From Sipunculus nudus (Eukaryota; Annelida; Sipuncula; Golfingiida; Sipunculidae): a DNA stretch of 64,000 nucleotides. This document shows positions 62,501 through 64,000 of the stretch, piece by piece. Made by a program: the position numbers and the translations under genes. Below the pieces are notes generated by a model. That model made no database searches, had not been told where the DNA came from, and worked only from the letters and a program-made list of their open reading frames with translations. Every line of letters starts with the position of its first letter. Positions within the stretch are counted from its first letter, which is position 1. The stretch lies in contig CM049306.1 of the NCBI GenBank assembly GCA_026874595.1, positions 8,548,519 to 8,612,518 on the forward strand, given 5' to 3'.

Positions 62501-63240
62501 AATCTTATGATATTTACAGATATATACATTACATGTATCCTAGGAGTTCACCGATCCATTGATTAAACTAACGTTTTGTGATTTAGGTGTGTTGTCTTTC
62601 CTCCTGCTTTTTTCCTGCAAAAAAACACAAGCTCTCCGATCAACCTTGTAACCATCATACTAATGAGTCCATATAAGGCTACCTTTCCATGGACGTGATG
62701 TTTTTCTGCGCTAATGGAAAGGAAACCTTTAATAAATAAACGAAGGAGCCGATCCAACCCCCCCCCCCCGGCCAAATGGATAGGGCCAAATGTTTAGTTT
62801 GTTCAATGAAACTACAGAGGAGTCAATGAGTTGAAAGTGGGACGCTGTCCTTAAAACAAATTACGTACCGTAGCGGTTCTGTGCTGAGGGGATGACTTTG
62901 CCAGTGGATTTTGAATGGATGAATTAAATGCACTTCTAATGAGTGCCATTCCGTCCTTTCCGAGTATTCTAAATGAGGTTGATTAAACCCATATACACTG
63001 GGGAAAATCCCTGGTGTAGATATTTCTTGGCACCGCAGGTGCCATATAGCATCCCCAGACAATTAATCCCCCCCCCCCTTTAAGAATAGGCCCTCCATCT
63101 TCAGCAGCATATACTGACACTTGGCAAGCGACTATGGTTTCTTCCATCTATCAACTTGAAAATCAATATTTTTTCACCAAATATGGGGGCAAAAATAGTG
63201 CATCACTCTTGAGAAAAGAGCATTCATTTATTTAACGAAT
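62501..63240. other. Non-coding sequence with C-runs
   Basis: C homopolymers lie at about 62758-62769 and 63069-63078. No gene was recognised. Confidence 0.35.
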
Positions 63241-63244
63241 ACGG

Positions 63245-64000
63245 GAAGATCGGTGGCGCCACCTGTCTGGTTTACGAGAAAATTTTTCAAGATGAATAGA
63301 CGTACCAAATTTAAGACCAATACCTTGAACCACTGGCGATATGAGCAATTTTCACCCAAAGCTCATGTACAGATATACGCGACGGCAAAACCATTGCAGA
63401 TGGCGCCACCAGTCTTATGTACAAGATGGAAGAGTCCAAGATCTATGGATATGAACAATTTCAGGCCAACAGGGCATTTCACTCCTGAGAAAAGAGCATT
63501 AATTTATTCTACAAAACTTTCCAAGATGGATGGACATGCCAAATTTTAGACCAATACCTCGAACCAATCCAGAGATATGAGCAATTCTCACCGAAAGCAA
63601 ACGTACGGATGGACGCAACACAAAAACGATTGTAGATAGCGCCACCAGTCTTGAATACAAGATGGATGTATCCAAGGTCAATGGACATGCACAATTTGAG
63701 CACAATCTGTCCATTAGTGTTAGAACTTATAATGCTCAAAGTACTGTCAATTGGCAATGATGGGGTATTAACAGGCTCGCTAACAAGAAAAGGACAGAAG
63801 ATGGCGCCACCTGTCTTCTGCAGAAGACAAAGCTATCCAAGATCTTCGGTCAATTTGAATTTTGGACCAATCCATGCATCCCTTATTGGGATATTTATGA
63901 TTTTGTGTGATTTTTACCATATATGGCAATATTCAAGGTCAAGGTCACTCTCATAGGAAAGGTCATGACCCCAATTTAAATATACACCATCCCATAACCC
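63245..64000 (+). repeat. GGTGGCGCCACC-bearing dispersed repeat, continues past the window
   Basis: Diverged units carry GGTGGCGCCACC or a variant at about 63252, 63402, 63637 and 63801, each followed by GTCT..TACAAGATGGA-like sequence, with ACCAATACC and GATATGAGCAATTTTCA-like phrases between. TCAAGGTCAAGGTCACTCTC lies near the end. The wording is related in style but not directly alignable to the 280-bp units. Confidence 0.6.

Noticed and set aside
63252-63263. GGTGGCGCCACC as part of a hAT or other terminal inverted repeat
   Set aside because: The palindrome lies inside tandem units, not at element ends, and is not flanked by target duplications.

Overview
The window looks like AT-rich nuclear DNA from an invertebrate, most likely a mollusc or another lophotrochozoan. 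The support is that coding exons are sparse and flanked by GT/AG splice sites, introns sit in 5' leaders, a decayed LINE ends in a TAA microsatellite, (AT)n tracts are long, and the non-autonomous elements have the hairpin-plus-central-tandem-repeat layout known from bivalve Pearl and Helentron-type elements. There are no operons, ribosome-binding sites, rRNA or convincing tRNA genes. Species cannot be fixed from the sequence alone.

Two protein genes are well supported, both on the + strand. The first (29757-31325, two coding exons, 425 residues) encodes a secreted, probably GPI-anchored glycoprotein of unknown family with eight mature cysteines. The second (57416-58531, 371 residues, intronless coding region behind a 5'-leader intron) is a five-helix silicon-transporter-like protein (SIT-L) with one EGLQ and one GRQ motif and a C-terminal coiled coil; its leader carries an out-of-frame uORF that overlaps the start codon. 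A small candidate terminal exon pair lies at 13097-13340. The two main genes are 26 kb apart, and nothing visible links their functions.

The rest is mostly repeats. From left to right: a (AT)n tract and a dispersed repeat end (1.0-1.3 kb); a 30-bp x 23 minisatellite with a long minus-strand ORF (5.2-5.9 kb); a LINE reverse-transcriptase remnant (6.9-7.9 kb); a tandem pair of about 370-bp units (7.9-8.5 kb); a 21-bp x 28 minisatellite (9.4-10.0 kb); a roughly 530-bp unit repeat (10.6-12.0 kb, second copy at 37.3-37.8 kb); a hairpin-ended element with 280-bp units (17.0-18.7 kb, inverted copy at 54.3-55.5 kb); a 180-bp-unit element with the same 3' terminus (23.0-24.6 kb); a 45-bp x 9 minisatellite (32.8-33.2 kb); a hAT-type MITE with a perfect 8-bp target duplication (35.4-35.9 kb); a fold-back repeat (38.3-39.4 kb); a compact LTR-like unit on the minus strand (44.4-45.1 kb); a 3.2-kb satellite of about 41-bp units with 318-bp higher-order structure (46.6-49.8 kb); and a further GGTGGCGCCACC-bearing repeat that runs off the right end.

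The most interesting points are the animal SIT-L gene, a family of hairpin-ended elements each carrying a different internal tandem array, the palindrome GGTGGCGCCACC shared by repeats that otherwise look unrelated, two minisatellites whose internal substitutions are silent in one open frame, and a compact cluster of palindromic transcription-factor sites at about 50.96-51.01 kb.
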